A DNA stretch of 64,000 nt from Phellopilus nigrolimitatus (GCA_021029095.1 JAJOHG010000020.1:62001-126000), one strand, 5' to 3'. Numbered from the stretch's first letter, positions 21,960-35,113 are shown. The notes: generated by a model not told the origin, from the letters alone. Numbers and translations are program-made.

Positions 21960-23620
21960 ATGGCCTCCGTGCACGGTCCCCAGGTCCCCAGACCTCACCC
22001 GCCCTTCCGCAGAGTACACCGGGCCAACTACGCCCTCCAGCACAAGCCATCGGTGAGCATCCAACAGGGAAAAAAGTTTAGTGTGTAGGCGTCGAGATTG
22101 ATTCTTAAAAATAACGCTAGTCTTCGACGGCCGGCGCAAGCAGTACAAGCGCAGGAGCGGGTGCGGGTGTGTGTGCGGGTGCGGGTGCGGGTGCGGGTGC
22201 GGGCGCGGGTGCGAGTACCAGCGGGCACCCGCATCACGGCGCAGACACGTACTACGGGCACGAGGAGACGTCCAAGATCTGCTCGCGCTTCGTCGCGCAC
22301 ACCTTTAACTGCCCCGAGCTCCTCCCCGCGCCGCCGTCGCCGTCGCCCTCCCCCCGCCGCCGCCGCCGAGCATACCCAGCACGCTCGCGCACTTCGTCGC
22401 GTACGCCCTGCACCGCACGCGGTTGTACGTGTCCGTCACCTTCACCGCGCTCGCGCTGCTCCACCGCCTCAAGACGCGCTTCCCCGCCGCGCGCGGCTCC
22501 TCGGGGCACCGCCTCTTCCTCTCCGCGTTCATGATCGCGAGCAAGGTCGTCTGCGACGACACTACTCGAACAAGTCCTGGGCCGTTGGCCAGGGCCTCTT
22601 CGCGCTGCGCGAGATCAACTAGATGGAGCGCGAGATGTGCGCGTACCTCGAGTGGCAGCTCAACGTCCCCTGCGAGGACCTCCGCGCGTTCGAGGCAGAG
22701 GTCCGCCGCATATACTGCCGCCCGCCGCTCTACACGCACTACGTCAAGCTCTCCCTCGTCTTCGGCGTCGGCAGCGCAGACGCGCCTTCCGCGAACATTG
22801 CCCTCGCCGGCGCGTCCGGCTTGCCCCTCCTCGAGATACCCGGCGCACCCAGCCCGCAGGATGCGAAGCCGGCGCCCGCATCCTCGTCCTCGTCGTCATC
22901 GTCCATCTCGCCCCCGCGCGCGCACCAGCTGACGACGCCCACCGACGCCGGCCCCGCCGCCGTGCCCTTCGCCGCGCTCGCCGCGTCCAAACCGATCCTC
23001 ACGCCCATCAGCACCGGGCCCTCAATAACAACAGCGACCACCTCATCATTGAGCGGCGCGCCATACCCGTCCCCGCCGACCTTGCCCCCGTCGACCGCCG
23101 CGTCCGCAGGGACTGACGACGCCGCAGAGAGCCCCAGCCCCGCGTCGAGCGAGGACAGCGCGGGTGCCACGGCGGGCGGCAGCCCGCCTCACTCGCACAC
23201 GCGCAGCAGCAGAGCATATGCGCCCGGGCCGCAGCCGTACAGCAAGCTCGGCAAGGCGTTCTCGCTGCCCGGGTTCAGCGCGGGCTTCGGCGCGGTGGCG
23301 TCGTCGCGCCGATGGCGCAGGTGCTGCAGGTGCACCGTGCACCTGCGCCCGCGCACGCCGCTGGTGGGAAGACGGGCGGCGAGCCGATGCTCGTGTCGAG
23401 CGTGTCGGCGGGCCACGGCCACGGCCACGGCTTTGGCAGCGGTGTGGCCGGATATGGAGGCGGCGCGGGCGGGGACGAGGACGCGATGATGGTCGTGCTG
23501 GACGACGAGAAGCGCGCGGGCACGGCGTACTACGCGACCGTGCACCGCCCGACGGGCCGCGCGCCGCACCCGCACCCGCACGTCCGGGGAGGGAGAGAGT
23601 ACCTGACCCCACTAGGTCCT
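21960..23620 (+). pseudogene. Pcl/Pho80-type cyclin, near full length but disabled
   Basis: A start MASVHGPQVPRPHPPF lies at 21,960. After an intron-like gap come TSKICSRFVAHTFNCPEL, LAHFVAYALHRTRLYVSV, TFTALALLHRLKTRF, FLSAFMIASKVVCDD, SNKSWAVGQGLFALREIN and MEREMCAYLEWQLNVPCEDL, the cyclin box of Pcl1/2- and Pho80-like partners of the Pho85 kinase. Lesions: a frame change at about 22,350, a 1-nt loss after VCDD (about 22,560), and a TAG at 22,621 where EIN is normally followed by a Gln. The Ser/Pro-rich tail runs on to about 23,600 with one more frame switch. The coding pattern is old enough to have collected several mutations. Confidence 0.8.
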
Positions 23621-23899
23621 CTCACGAAAACATGGGTGTGCATGTGCGCACGGCAAGTCGACCCATGCGGCTGTACGTCGTGCTCGAATTCGACAAGAAC
23701 GAGGTCGAGACAACCCACTGGAGAATGGAAACAGGAGGGCAGCGGAGGACAGCGGTGGCATGCACAAGGTACGTACTCGTGTCCTTTCCTGTGCCCCGCG
23801 CGCGGTACATAGTCCGTGCAGGCCGTCTAGTAGAGTTGTGAGATGCGTCCGTTTTGTGGACACTTGCGCAGCATTTTTTTGTAGTAGTGTAGTATTGAA

Positions 23900-26800
23900 T
23901 AAACACTGTTAACTACTATCAGACAACATAAAAAAATGATACAAATAAGATAGAAATGATGTGCGCAATTGAGACAATACAGACCAGCACCCAAGTAGAA
24001 TAGAAAAAATGGATGTTTGCGCGGGTGGAAACAGGCGTCACGCAGGGAGCGCGCAACCGAACAATTTTTTATGAAGTATAGGTACAACATAAGCACGAAA
24101 AAATTACATGCATATGTATCCTAGGCACAGGCCATCCCAACAGAATATAAACAAATACCATACGAGTAACAGGAAAAGAAAAAGAGGGAAAATACGAAGC
24201 AGAAAGCTCACGAGGCAAGATGTGACGCGTGGCGGTGCTGTGTGGCTATGCCCAGTGTCGATAGTAAGAAAATAATTTATACACTTTTGTACACATTTTT
24301 GTAATAGTGACCATGACAAAATGCACCGCCACTGTCATTGAAAACGTAGAAGTGGAAAGGACGATACCTTCCTTACGTCAGGAATCGTAATTTCCTAAGG
24401 TCTATTCTCTCACTGTGAAGACGAAGAAATTCAGAAGCGCTGCTTTAGTTGCGATATCAGCATGTTTTCTTAAGAACTCAATTTCGTGAACGACGACACC
24501 CTACTGAACTGCGCTCACGATTATCTCGATGAATTTAGAAAATATTTAGCATCTCAGCCTATTGCAAGAATGGTCCTCTGGCAGCAAGCTAGCACCGTTG
24601 CAATAATGTCCCAAGAGTCCCGTTTCGCCATAGGTCACCGAGCACGGACGTGCTTCTACTGAACGATTCACGTCTCGCTGTATCTTTTCTTTCTCTCCGT
24701 AGTTCGAAATCAGAATATATTTTGAACCCCCCATATAACAATGCTTCTGCTAATCCGAAGAGTTACGCTATACGAAAAAAAAGACCAGGCCCCCCGCCGC
24801 CGCACATACATGGCCCCACGCGTGCAACATTGCTAAAGAAGAACTGGATTCGATGGCTAGCAATAAACAGCTATAACACAAGGCTGTGCTTAACAGTCGA
24901 TTCCAGATGGCAGACCAGGATCACGCGTGGGGACCAAAATGACTAGGCTGGTGAGGGTGGATGGACGACGAACGCAAAAGGATAGAAGAAAGTGCGGGGG
25001 AGATTGGGCTTCAGCGCACCATGTACCTTGTGTTACATCACAGTGCCGCTCCTAAAGCGCATCCCCCAAAATGCATGTCTAGGCTTTTGCGAATTCCTAC
25101 ATTGTCAATCTGTAGCAGCATATGCAGCTACTCTATCGGCTGCGAAAGCAGAGAGCACGGTCAGTACATTAAGTGCTGGAGATCTGGATTCAGCGTTGAA
25201 CGTGATATTATGAGATGCATGCGAAAGGAGGGAGACGTGGAAGAGTCCACATTTGCTAGAAGGCAAGGAAATGAAAGCGCGCTCAGCAGCAGAAACCGGA
25301 TGGCGGGGAAGGCTAAACTAACGTACAAGATAGATAAACCGCACAGGTAAACTTGCTCTCCGCATTGTCGCGGCGTGCCCGTGCCAGATCTCTTTCTGGC
25401 ATCGACCAGTCTCCTGTAGGGCGATTCAGATTGTACGGAGCAGACACAGGCAAGGCTGAAGATCGGGACAGGAGAGAAAGAAGATGGATACCTAGAGATG
25501 ACGTTATATCCTGCATCTGGCCGTCGTGTCTTCGGTAACGTTCGGAGGATACATTCTGCTTGTTGAAAAACGGCGCCCGATGCTCTTGGATGTCCGAGGC
25601 TCGTTTCTAATCAGCGACGCAGAATGCTGAGATCACTCGCAGAGTATACATAGGTTGCAGGTTGCAGATGCGTATCGATCGCGTTAGCGAGAGTTTAGGG
25701 CCGGTCACTTTCCAGCTTCACTTCTCGGATCTATCGACTCCACCCCTTTCTCTAACCTCCCATGATCAGTGTTGTCTCTGCTCAGGCTGCCTTTCGCCGC
25801 TTCGCCCCCGTGTCTGCATCTGCGAGGTCGACTGTACCGTATGAAAAGAATTCTACCATGCAGTACACGGAAAACGCATATCTGTTTTGCCACGATTGGG
25901 AGCGGGCGGCGTGAGTCCCGCAGCCGACGACGAGCGCACAGATGGGCAATCTAGCAGCAGATCTCAATGGATCTGGAGAACGATGACTACAGGGATTCTC
26001 TGGCGTCGATATCTGTCTTTTTGTCTTTTTCTTTCTTTCTCTGTTTCTTTCTTTCATTCGTTCCTTTCTCTCCCTTTTGTTCCCCTCCGTCCTTAGAGCT
26101 CGATACCCCCAAAGCACCCAACCGCACACCCCGCGCCTTTCGTCTTTCGCCAACAGGAATCGCAAAATCTGCCTCCATTCGATTCGAGAAGGCAGCATTT
26201 GGTATTTCTGGAGTTCTTGGATATCGGGGGCGCGGGCGCAGTCCTGGTTTGGGGCCTTTCATATCGATCCTCCTTACTTCGCTATAGCTCTCCTATTTCA
26301 TCGTACAAGAATGCACCGCGTCTACCTTGTCTCCTTCGTTATTCAATTGTTTAATTCTATAGGTTTTGAACTTTGAGCGTAGCTTGCACGTACATACGTA
26401 TTTCGATCGATATAATATGGTCGCCCTTTTGTTCCCACTGATATTGAAGCATTATGAACAATATATTCCATTGGCATATAAACATAAAACTATTTGAAGC
26501 GATAGACCCGACCGAGTCGCACCCTCGATTCCTAAAGATATAACCATCGCGACATCCGAAACGAGCGTAGTGCGACAGGGAAGCCAAGCACGCGAGGACA
26601 CAGGACACACTAATAACCATGGCGCGCAGGGAAAGAATGAAGCGAACAAGAACAGATAGAAACCTGACCAAAGCAGCAGACGGGAAGTCAAGAAACGAGT
26701 AGTGGAAAGCAAGGAACGCAACTACGCGCATGAACACAGGGGCGCACGTGCCTGTCACCGCCTGCGCCCCGCCCGACTCGCCAAGATCCCTGCAGCCCGC

Positions 26801-27360
26801 GCAGAAACTGTTGTACGCATACCCCGATAGCGCGTCCTTCATTCACTTTTCTAGAGTGGCCAGGTCCGACGGACGCGCATGACGAGAGCTCGAACAGAGT
26901 TCTGCGCGAGGCGAAGAGTATCCTAGCTGCAAGCAGGCTTCAGCATCAAGAGTATGCGCCGTTTGAAAGACAGGGAGAGAGCGCGTCAGTCCTTCCGCGA
27001 GCAGTAATTGCTAAAATTATAACAAAATCTACACGAATGGTGCACAACCCTACGTGTCGGTTCGCCTATGTCATTGTAAAAATATGAATACAGCCTTTTC
27101 ATTTGCTACTATACGCGTTATTTGACAATTAGCACTGTAACACTTGACAATTGGTATGCCGTGCGGTCAATTGCTCTACACCAATTGTTACAGAAGCTAT
27201 GACTCATTTCAAAACTTTGCGTAGATATTATCATATATTGTACATGAGGTGTAAATACAAGTTGTATCTGTTTTAAAATCCTGTTAAAAGTGAGCGAGGC
27301 ATTGTAAACCTTACTCAAGCCATTTTTGATAACCGTGTGCATGCTTGTAAAACGAGTTCA
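23900..27360. other. AT-rich intergenic region, no gene seen
   Basis: No domain-bearing ORF was found. A pyrimidine-rich tract (TTTCTTTC type) lies at 26,015-26,090. The block AGTTTAGGGCCGGTC near 25,690 is also found near 2928, so a short dispersed repeat may be present. A minus-strand ORF ending at 26,357 begins KDALSGYAYNSFC, faintly like the KDALTGFVLC stretch of the exonuclease fragment at 16,530. This is too weak to annotate. Confidence 0.4.
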
Positions 27361-27369
27361 GGCCAATAG

Positions 27370-28740
27370 TTAAAAAATGGAAGACGTCTTGTAGATCGCT
27401 CTCCAGCTGTTTTAAATTAAAGCATAGGTAATGTAGATCACACTCCAGTGATTTTGAAATATTTCATAGGCATTGTATATCGCACTCCAGGCAGTTTCAA
27501 ACAACAGTATAGGCATTGTAGATCGCGCTCCAGCCATTTTTAAATAAAGGGTAGGTATTGTAAATCGCGCTTTAGGTAGTATTAAACAGCAGTATAGGTA
27601 TTGTAGATCGCGCTCCAGGCAGTTTCACACAACATCATAGGCATTGTAGATCGCGCTTTAGGTAGTATTAAACAGCAGTATAGGTATTGTAGATCGCGCT
27701 TTAGGTAGTATTAAACAGCAGTATAGGTATTGTAGATCGCACTCCGGGCAGTTTCAAGCAACCGTATAGGTATTGTAGATCGTGCTTTAGGCAGTTTCAA
27801 ATAGCAGCATAGGTATTGTAAATCGCACTCCGGGCAGTTTCAAATAGCAGCATAGGTATTGTAAATCGCGCTTTAGGCAGTTTCAAATAGCAGCATAGGT
27901 ATTGTAAATCGCGCTTTAGGTAGTATTAAACAGCAGTATAGGTATTGTAGATCGCGCTTTAGGTAGTATTAAACAGCAGTATAGGTATTGTAGATCGCAC
28001 TCCGGGCAGTTTCAAGCAACCGTATAGGTATTGTAGATCGTGCTTTAGGCAGTTTCAAATAGCAGCATAGGCATTGTAGATCGCACTCCGGGCAGTATCA
28101 AATAGCAGCATAGGCATTGTAAATCGCGCTTTAGGTAGTATTAAACAGCAGTATAGGTATTGTAGATCGCGCTTTAGGTAGTATTAAACAGCAGTATAGG
28201 TATTGTAGATCGCACTCCGGGCAGTTTCAAGCAACCGTATAGGTATTGTAGATCGTGCTTTAGGCAGTTTCAAATAGCAGCATAGGCATTGTAGATCGCA
28301 CTCCGGGCAGTATCAAATAGCAGCATAGGCATTGTAAATCGCGCTTTAGGTAGTATTAAACAGCAGTATAGGTATTGTAGATCGCGCTTTAGGTAGTATT
28401 AAACAGCAGTATAGGTATTGTAGATCGCACTCCGGGCAGTTTCAAGCAACCGTATAGGTATTGTAGATCGTGCTTTAGGCAGTTTCAAATAGCAGCATAG
28501 GCATTGTAGATCGCACTCCGGGCAGTTTCAAGCAACCGTATAGGTATTGTAGATCGTGCTTTAGGCAGTTTCAAATAGCAGCATAGGCATTGTAGATCGC
28601 ACTCCGGGCAGTATCAAATAGCAGCATAGGTATTGTAAATCGCGCTTTAGGTAGTATTAAACAGCAATATAGGTATTGTAGATCGCACTCCGGGCAGTTT
28701 CAAGCAACCGTATAGGTATTGTAGATCGTGCTACAGCTGT
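27370..28740. repeat. 43-bp minisatellite, about 30 units
   Basis: The unit is about 43 bp with a constant core TATTGTAGATCGC and variable inner part (GCTTTAGGTAGTATTAAACA or ACTCCGGGCAGTTTCAA). A higher-order period of about 215 bp (five units) is visible, for example between 28,081 and 28,296. Units nearest 27,370-27,560 are the most diverged. It ends about 190 bp from the stop codon of the KDZ transposase gene. Confidence 0.9.
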
Positions 28741-28799
28741 GTTTAATTTAAAGGGAGGTACTGTTGAAATTATGATTATGGTCGTGTATTTGCCTTGGA

Positions 28800-28915
28800 T
28801 GCAGGGGAGGGAAGGTTCGAACTGTAGGGGGCTAGTATGAAAGGGAAAAAAAGGCAAAATGCCTAATCAAGATTTCGCAAACACTGACCCACGCCATTGC
28901 ACCACGGAAGCGTAA
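28800..28915 (-). ncRNA. tRNA-like (SINE-type) promoter boxes
   Basis: On the minus strand an A-box-like GTGGTGCAATGGCGTGGG (about 28,907) is followed by GTCAGTGTTTGCGAAAT and, about 75 nt later, by a B-box-like AGTTCGAACC. A related sequence (GTGGCTCAGCGGTGTAAG, GTCAGAGCTTGCGAAAT) lies on the same strand at about 34,330-34,290. No cloverleaf can be folded by eye, so a tRNA-derived SINE head is more likely than a tRNA gene. Confidence 0.3.
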
Positions 28916-28931
28916 CTATCCTAAGAATATT

Positions 28932-31900
28932 TCACATGTCCTCTATAGTTCCGTCGAGCAGGGAATAGTATTCATAATTGTCGAACTCATCCTGCAAATG
29001 TTCTGCATCTTCGAACTTTGAAAAATCAAAAACGTCATCATCTTCAACCATGTAATCACCATTAAATTCGGAACGACCAGCGCTTGACAACCATCGCGAC
29101 ATATACCCCCGGTTTTCCTCTCGCCCGGTTTCAGCGAGCCGCATACTGCCCTCAGATTTTCGATGAGCATTGGCAACAATTTTACGACGAGAACTTCCCT
29201 GTCTGTCGCTGTCCCACAGGAAACATCCTTCGTCACCACCTGCACGCTTTGAGTGCTCTGCGAGGTGGCTAAGGTGTTCGCGATCGCCATGACCGTCCCG
29301 CGGGTCAATCGGTGGGTGCTCCTGCGTGCAGGTATCGACCGCGCCATCCGAGTGCGTCTGTCCTTCCCCTTCGCCAGAGAAAAATCCCCTCTCTTCTCTT
29401 TCTTGCTGCGAGGGCTCTGCGAGGTGGCTAGAGCAATCGCGATCAGTGCGCGAGTCCCGTGGGTTATTCGGCGAGTGCTCTTGCACACAGGTATCGACCG
29501 CGCCATCCGAGCGCGTCTGTCCTTCCCCTTCGCCAGAAAAAAATCCCCTCTCTTCTCTTTCTTGCTGTGAGTGCTCTGCAAGGTGGCTAGAGCAATCGCG
29601 ATTAGCACGCGAGTCCCGTGGGTTATTCGGCGAGTGCTCTTGCACACAGGTATCGACCGCATCATCCAAGCGCGTCTGTTCTCCCCCTTCGCCAGAAAAA
29701 AATCCCCTATCGTCATCGTGTTCTTGTAATGCATCGAAAACACTTATAGAATGAAGTCTATTCATATTCAGAGCTTGAAGGTCGAACTGTAATGCCCAGT
29801 TCGGTGGACTGTCCATCGCTCGGAGACGATGCACCCATTTCTCTGCAAAGTGGGTGGACAGACAAGAAAAAATTGTGGCCTGCTTTGCTGCATAAGCGTC
29901 GAGGCCGCTCCGAAGTGCGGTTGAAGCACTATCATGCACCCCTTTCTTTTCGTGCCACTGCAAGGCCCGCCAATCAAGGAAAGCCAGCACACGACGCATC
30001 TCCTCGCAGAGGAGTTCGATCTCTTCTTTCCAACGCTCAGTTCGTGCCTTTGCTTTCGCCCATTCAACCCGGACGCTTTCGCCAAACTCTGCTAGGGAAC
30101 CATCTTCATTGATATTGGCATCCTGGACCAACCATATCCACGACGGTGCGACTCGCCCCTCACTTGGCTCCAATACTTCGTCGCGATCAGGCCCGCGAAC
30201 ATCGTTGTCGTGAAGATATTGAAACCGCGCCTCCCATTTCTTGCGTGGATCGAGTGCAGGGAGGGTTTCGCGAATGGCAAGAAGCGCCATACGCCCTACA
30301 CGATATCGTTTCACAGCCTGATTTATTTTGAGATGGAATCGCTGGAAAAGCGTATGGACGCGGGTATTTGGCTTATTCCCTGAGCCGCTGACGTTAAGAG
30401 TCTTGAACGCACGAAGTCCAGTGACAATTCTTCGAAGACGGCGAATTGTGGCCAGTGCGTCATCAGCCTGGGCGTATCGGAGCCTCGATTCCATTATCAG
30501 CAGTTCTCTGCTAGCAATATGTGGGACGGATGAAGGTAAAAGAAGAGGGATTCTATCGGGCTCGATACGATTCCCCTTGTCGTCAATATCAATTGCAGAT
30601 GAGCCCGTCATCTCATCAAGCACTTCCTGACGTGGCACGAGGCCCTGAGAGCGATGAGCAGCTACGCTGCTCATGTATATATCCTGGACATGACGCCACT
30701 GTGTTATCTGGCGGTGCAACACATTGCGCGACTGCTGGGCATTTGCAGCAAGTGCTGACGTGCGCGCAGCTCTGGCTTTACTAGTAATTTCAAAGGTTCG
30801 CCTATCGTATTGCAAACGGGATTTTGGTCAGTAGACACATATTGACTGAACGAAGACGCATGACTTACTGTTTCTCTTCAATCTCGAGGCCTACCACAAG
30901 AAATGACCGCTTCGTCAATGCATGCACAGATATCTGTCCATGCGCTGCCTCCTCTGCATCTTCCCTTGCGAATTCAAGTCGGACATCGTTGAGTGTCATT
31001 TCTATACAAGTTTGTCAGCCATCTGCTTTGCTTAAAGACCTCTTGCGACTAACCTATTGCAGGCTCAGCATATGGGTCGGGTTCGTTAGTGTCCGCGAGC
31101 CATGCGGTGATCATAGCTTCCCATCTTATTATCGTCTCGACAGGCACGGTCGACGACAGAGAGTCCAGGTTGTTTTTCGACCTCTTATACCATTCCACGG
31201 CCTCGGCCAGCTTTCGAAGGAAGTAGACGCCTTCCAAGTGAAGCAGTGGTAAGTAGATAATAGATTAAACAAAAAAGGAAAAAAAAAAAACTAAATACCA
31301 AATCCAAGGATCTTCGTCCAGTTCCAGCCCGACCAGTGGTCATTGAGAGTTTCATGCCGGACTGCAGGTGCCATCTCTTTCGAACTCGGTGCGGTGCCAT
31401 TAATGTGTGCCCACTCAGACTCTACACCTTCACCGTATGTGCGACCGACCTTGGGTAAAAAATTCAGTGAAAACTTCGACTGACATGACGCGCCGTGCGC
31501 AGGGAGGTGGAACTTTGGGACGGCTGTTCTGATGTTTATGTTTCTGGTATCAAGCCTTAAACTAGCCGGATATCTGGGGATGCGCGCAAGCAAGTTCTTC
31601 GACCACTGACAGGCAATATCATACGATATCAGCAGGTCGCGCACCTGTGTCTTGCGGAGGGCTGATAAAACCGTATAATCCATGCTAACGTATCTACATT
31701 CATTGGTAAGTACTGCAGCACAAGTAGAAGCAAGTAGATACATACTTTTCGCCATTTTGGAGGTCTACAACAGACATAACGACTGAGTGACGGCCACAAA
31801 CGGTTGCACCAGCGCCAGACGTTTTGTAATTCTTTGTATTGCGGAGATTCGCTGCCAGTATAGCGTTGTGATGCGAGCGACATGTATTGGTCTTGACGGC

Positions 31901-33495
31901 CAAATATATCAATGAAATTGAACCATAATTACAATTGCGCGAACATCAAGATCACCTCGGTATCTGTGTTCGCAAACTGCTGGACTACACCCTGATACGC
32001 CTCCTCCTCTACAAAATATGCCCATCCAGGGGCCAACTCGATGTCTTTGAGGCCTCGTTCTTTCGACTTTAATCTAAAATTGGCATCCACTGCAATTGAC
32101 AGTGCGTACAACCATCTTTTAACGATCTATTATCAGAAATAGCGAATGGAAAGACAGCATGAAGCATACCTTTTGTCTTCGTGGGTGTTTTCCCATCCAT
32201 CCGGGAGATTCCGACCAGGCTGAGGACACGCAGGACAAACGACAGCCAATTCCCCTAGTCCTGTCGCGTCAGCTCCACCAGGAGCATGTCCGCGCCCGCC
32301 CCGTTTCAACATCATCAGATGACGCCACAAACGAACAACAAACGCGAATTCGTTGTACCGGAACTAGATACAAAGGTCAGACAGTACGTGAGAGAGCTTG
32401 AGTGACTTACTGTGGTCGGAGGCTTGCTATTGTCGGTCTTCCTAAGGATGGTGCGATAGAAGTCGTAAGCGTTCATCTTTCCTTGCAAAGTCAACTCGTG
32501 AAACGTTGCAAGCGCATCAAACGTGAATGCGGTACGAGGACGTTCCCATGATGCCGGAAAGAGCTTGGCGCGCAGTAGTTGTATAAACGGTAGTCCGCCG
32601 AGCCCGCAACCGCAGAAATTGACATTAACCAGATGAAAGCCACTGACGTCCATAACGATAAAATGCTTGTGGGAAGGGGAAGGTGCAGCGCAACTGCGCC
32701 CATCGTGGCCAAGCTGAAGGTGTAGGCCGAGCTTTTGAAGCGATATCTTGTCGAAGAATTCCCCTGTCCAAACCTGCAGATGTATCAATTAGTATCTAAT
32801 TATCTTAAACAGTAGACAGAACTCACTTCGACTCGGTGGAATGGATGCCTCTTGTGCGATGCGACAATGCACGACTGGCAACATATCCCACCCCCAAAGC
32901 AATCCGAACACCTATAACTGCCCACGCATGCACCACAATCCCAGCACCTCTCATCAGCCATCAAATTCTGTCGGCCATCGCATCGTATGAGCTCGTTGAG
33001 ATATGACTGGCGCAAAGGTAGCCATCGCTGCAGTTTGACCTATACAAAGATTAGATATAGCATAGACACATGAGTTTTGCGACGACGTACGTGAATGGTT
33101 CCTCTGGCTTGGCTTTTCGTCTCGTAACGAGCAGGTTTCACTGGTATGGTGGGATCCTCGCCAACCTCCTTCTCGCCAGGCGGAGGCATTTCGTCCAACA
33201 TGTCTACAGGTTCATCTGCAGAATATGGCACAGAGGAAGACGACGGGATATTCGATAGTTGATCAGGAGGGAGCACGTACTCCGGCATCGCAGCATTGAC
33301 TAGCTCTCGTTGCCCGCGTCGTCCAGACTTTGTCCTGCGCACTTCGAATGCTTGCACATTGTCGTTGTCGTTATGGTCATCGTTCGGAGCTTCAGCCTCC
33401 ACTCGCTTTCGCTTTCCCTTTGGGAGAGGATCCGCAAACAGATCGATGGCCTTGCTGTGCTTCTTCCGTGAGGTTGAGCCTCCCCTTTTCGCCAT
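28932..33495 (-). CDS. KDZ (Kyakuja-Dileera-Zisupton) transposase with CxC2 cysteine cluster
   Basis: A multi-exon gene starting MAKRGGSTSRKKHSKAIDLF at 33,495. After an acidic linker, a cysteine cluster (CWDCGACVGSYRCSDCFGGG, about 32,950-32,880) marks the CxC2 domain. The transposase core follows: VDANFRLKSKERGL (about 32,080), GAGATVCGRHSVVMSVVDLQ, SYDIACQWSKNL, FHLPAHG and WAHINGTAPSSKEMAP. The conserved Asp, Asp and Glu positions of the family are present. Introns are short and canonical (for example GTACGT...TATAG at about 33,090-33,040). The last exon (30,815-28,932) carries three repeats of about 62 residues (GFFSGEGEGQTRSD...). KDZ enzymes move DNA transposons in basidiomycetes. No frameshift was seen, so it may be functional. 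Element ends were not identified. Confidence 0.85.
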
Positions 33496-33499
33496 TGCA

Positions 33500-35110
33500 G
33501 AGCCGTCGCCGTCAGTGTTGTGGGCAAAGAAAACGACATGGTGCCAGCGTGCAAAGAGTATTGATTGGCGAACGGCTAATCTTTCAATACCTAATAGGTA
33601 AGTAAATATCTTAATTAGGAAATCCCATCATAATTGACAGCCAGCCACGCAAGTCCGGCCGCTGCGATAGATCATCTCCCTGGATGAAGAGGCAAGAGAC
33701 AGGTGCATGTAGCTGAGTGAGGTAGATTTTTTCAGCCGGTTCTGGAGAGAAAACGATTGTTGATTCTTGTTCTCAACATTTTCGATGGTCCTAGTTCGTG
33801 ACGGTCAACACGCGGGCGATGGACTTGCGCATGGTGTTGCTTTGTTTCTGCATCAATGCATCAGCCAAATGACACCAAGAGACATATAGCGATACGACAC
33901 ACATCTTCGTCACCTTCGAGCCGAACCACCAGCAATCTTCTGCACACGCAGAGCAAGCAGCATTGATGGCTTGTCCCGGTTTCTTCATGTCGGCGAAAGT
34001 CTTGGATTTTAGAAATCTCGACTTCAGAAAGAACTGTCTTGCCAGAGAATTTAGCTTAGGTCTTACCTGCACATTGCTGATAGATTTCTTAAATGATTTT
34101 GTGAATGATCGTCCTGTCAGTCATTGAAGGCTTGTTTTGACGTCTTCTTGTTGTTCACGATGCTCCCACTTCAAGAGGCTCATAGGAAATAGAATGGAGA
34201 TTCTGAAGCATATGGATAAAAAAAAAGAAGACAAAAAGAAAAGACAAAAGACTTCTGCTTCCCATTTGCACAAGGGAGTGAATTGAATGAGCAACGCAAT
34301 TTCGCAAGCTCTGACAACTTACACCGCTGAGCCACAGACAACTCAGACAAATATTTCTTATCCTACTAGTACCTTTTAGTTGAAGTCTAGTGCCGAAAAC
34401 CTTCTTGTCTGCTTTGTCTGTGAAATCTCATTAAAAAGTTTATGAAGCCTATCCAACACATTTTTCTCAACTGTTCGGATTGATGACACGGGTGGTTCAG
34501 ATGTCAAAATTCAAATGCAATTACCCTATCATGAAATGTTCGGCTCTTTAACTCTTGTGGCTGCATACTTGGGGATAGATGGACATAAATCCAGCAGTAA
34601 TAAATATAATATGACTTCTACTTTCAATCATGTCTCAACATAGACCTGGCATTGAGAAATTGCAGAAGCATACAACTCTAGCATTAGATACTTTACATAC
34701 ATAAATAACATTACCGGACTTCCGGCTTTCTCAGAGAAAGAGAGGTGTTGACCACGGATGTCAATACAGTGAGCAAGACAAGATATTGGAATGGCACGAA
34801 GCAACAGGATATACCGACAATCGCAACAAGCAACATGTAGTGCACTTCTCAAAACCTCACGAGACAAATGCGAGCACAGAAATAAATGAAATGGGTACGA
34901 GCACAAAATCATACCATATTTTTTTTCTCTAAACGACTGGACATAATGCGAACAACACTATATAATAACAAGACGCACCGCGGCCACTCAGCAAAGATAA
35001 GACTTTGGACTGACGGCAAGCGTAGTTAAGAAGACAAAAGACCAAGCAAAATTCAAAGAAAATCTGCACGCGTGCAAGAATTACCAAAAAAAAAGCCATG
35101 CCCGGCCAAA
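33500..35110. other. Intergenic, no gene seen
   Basis: AT-rich. It holds a diverged tRNA-like box pair on the minus strand at about 34,285-34,345, related to the one at 28.8-28.9 kb. A 93-codon minus ORF at 33,791-34,072 has no recognisable domain. Confidence 0.35.
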
Positions 35111-35113
35111 TTA

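Noticed and set aside
26357..26842. 161-codon minus ORF with KDALSGYAYNSFC start
   Set aside because: The faint resemblance to the exonuclease C-terminus is too short; the rest is hydrophobic without motifs.
27370..28740. CRISPR-like regular repeats
   Set aside because: Units are contiguous with no unique spacers and the organism is a fungus; this is a minisatellite.
29253..29754. Plus-strand repeated ORFs inside the KDZ gene
   Set aside because: They mirror the 62-residue repeats on the antisense strand.
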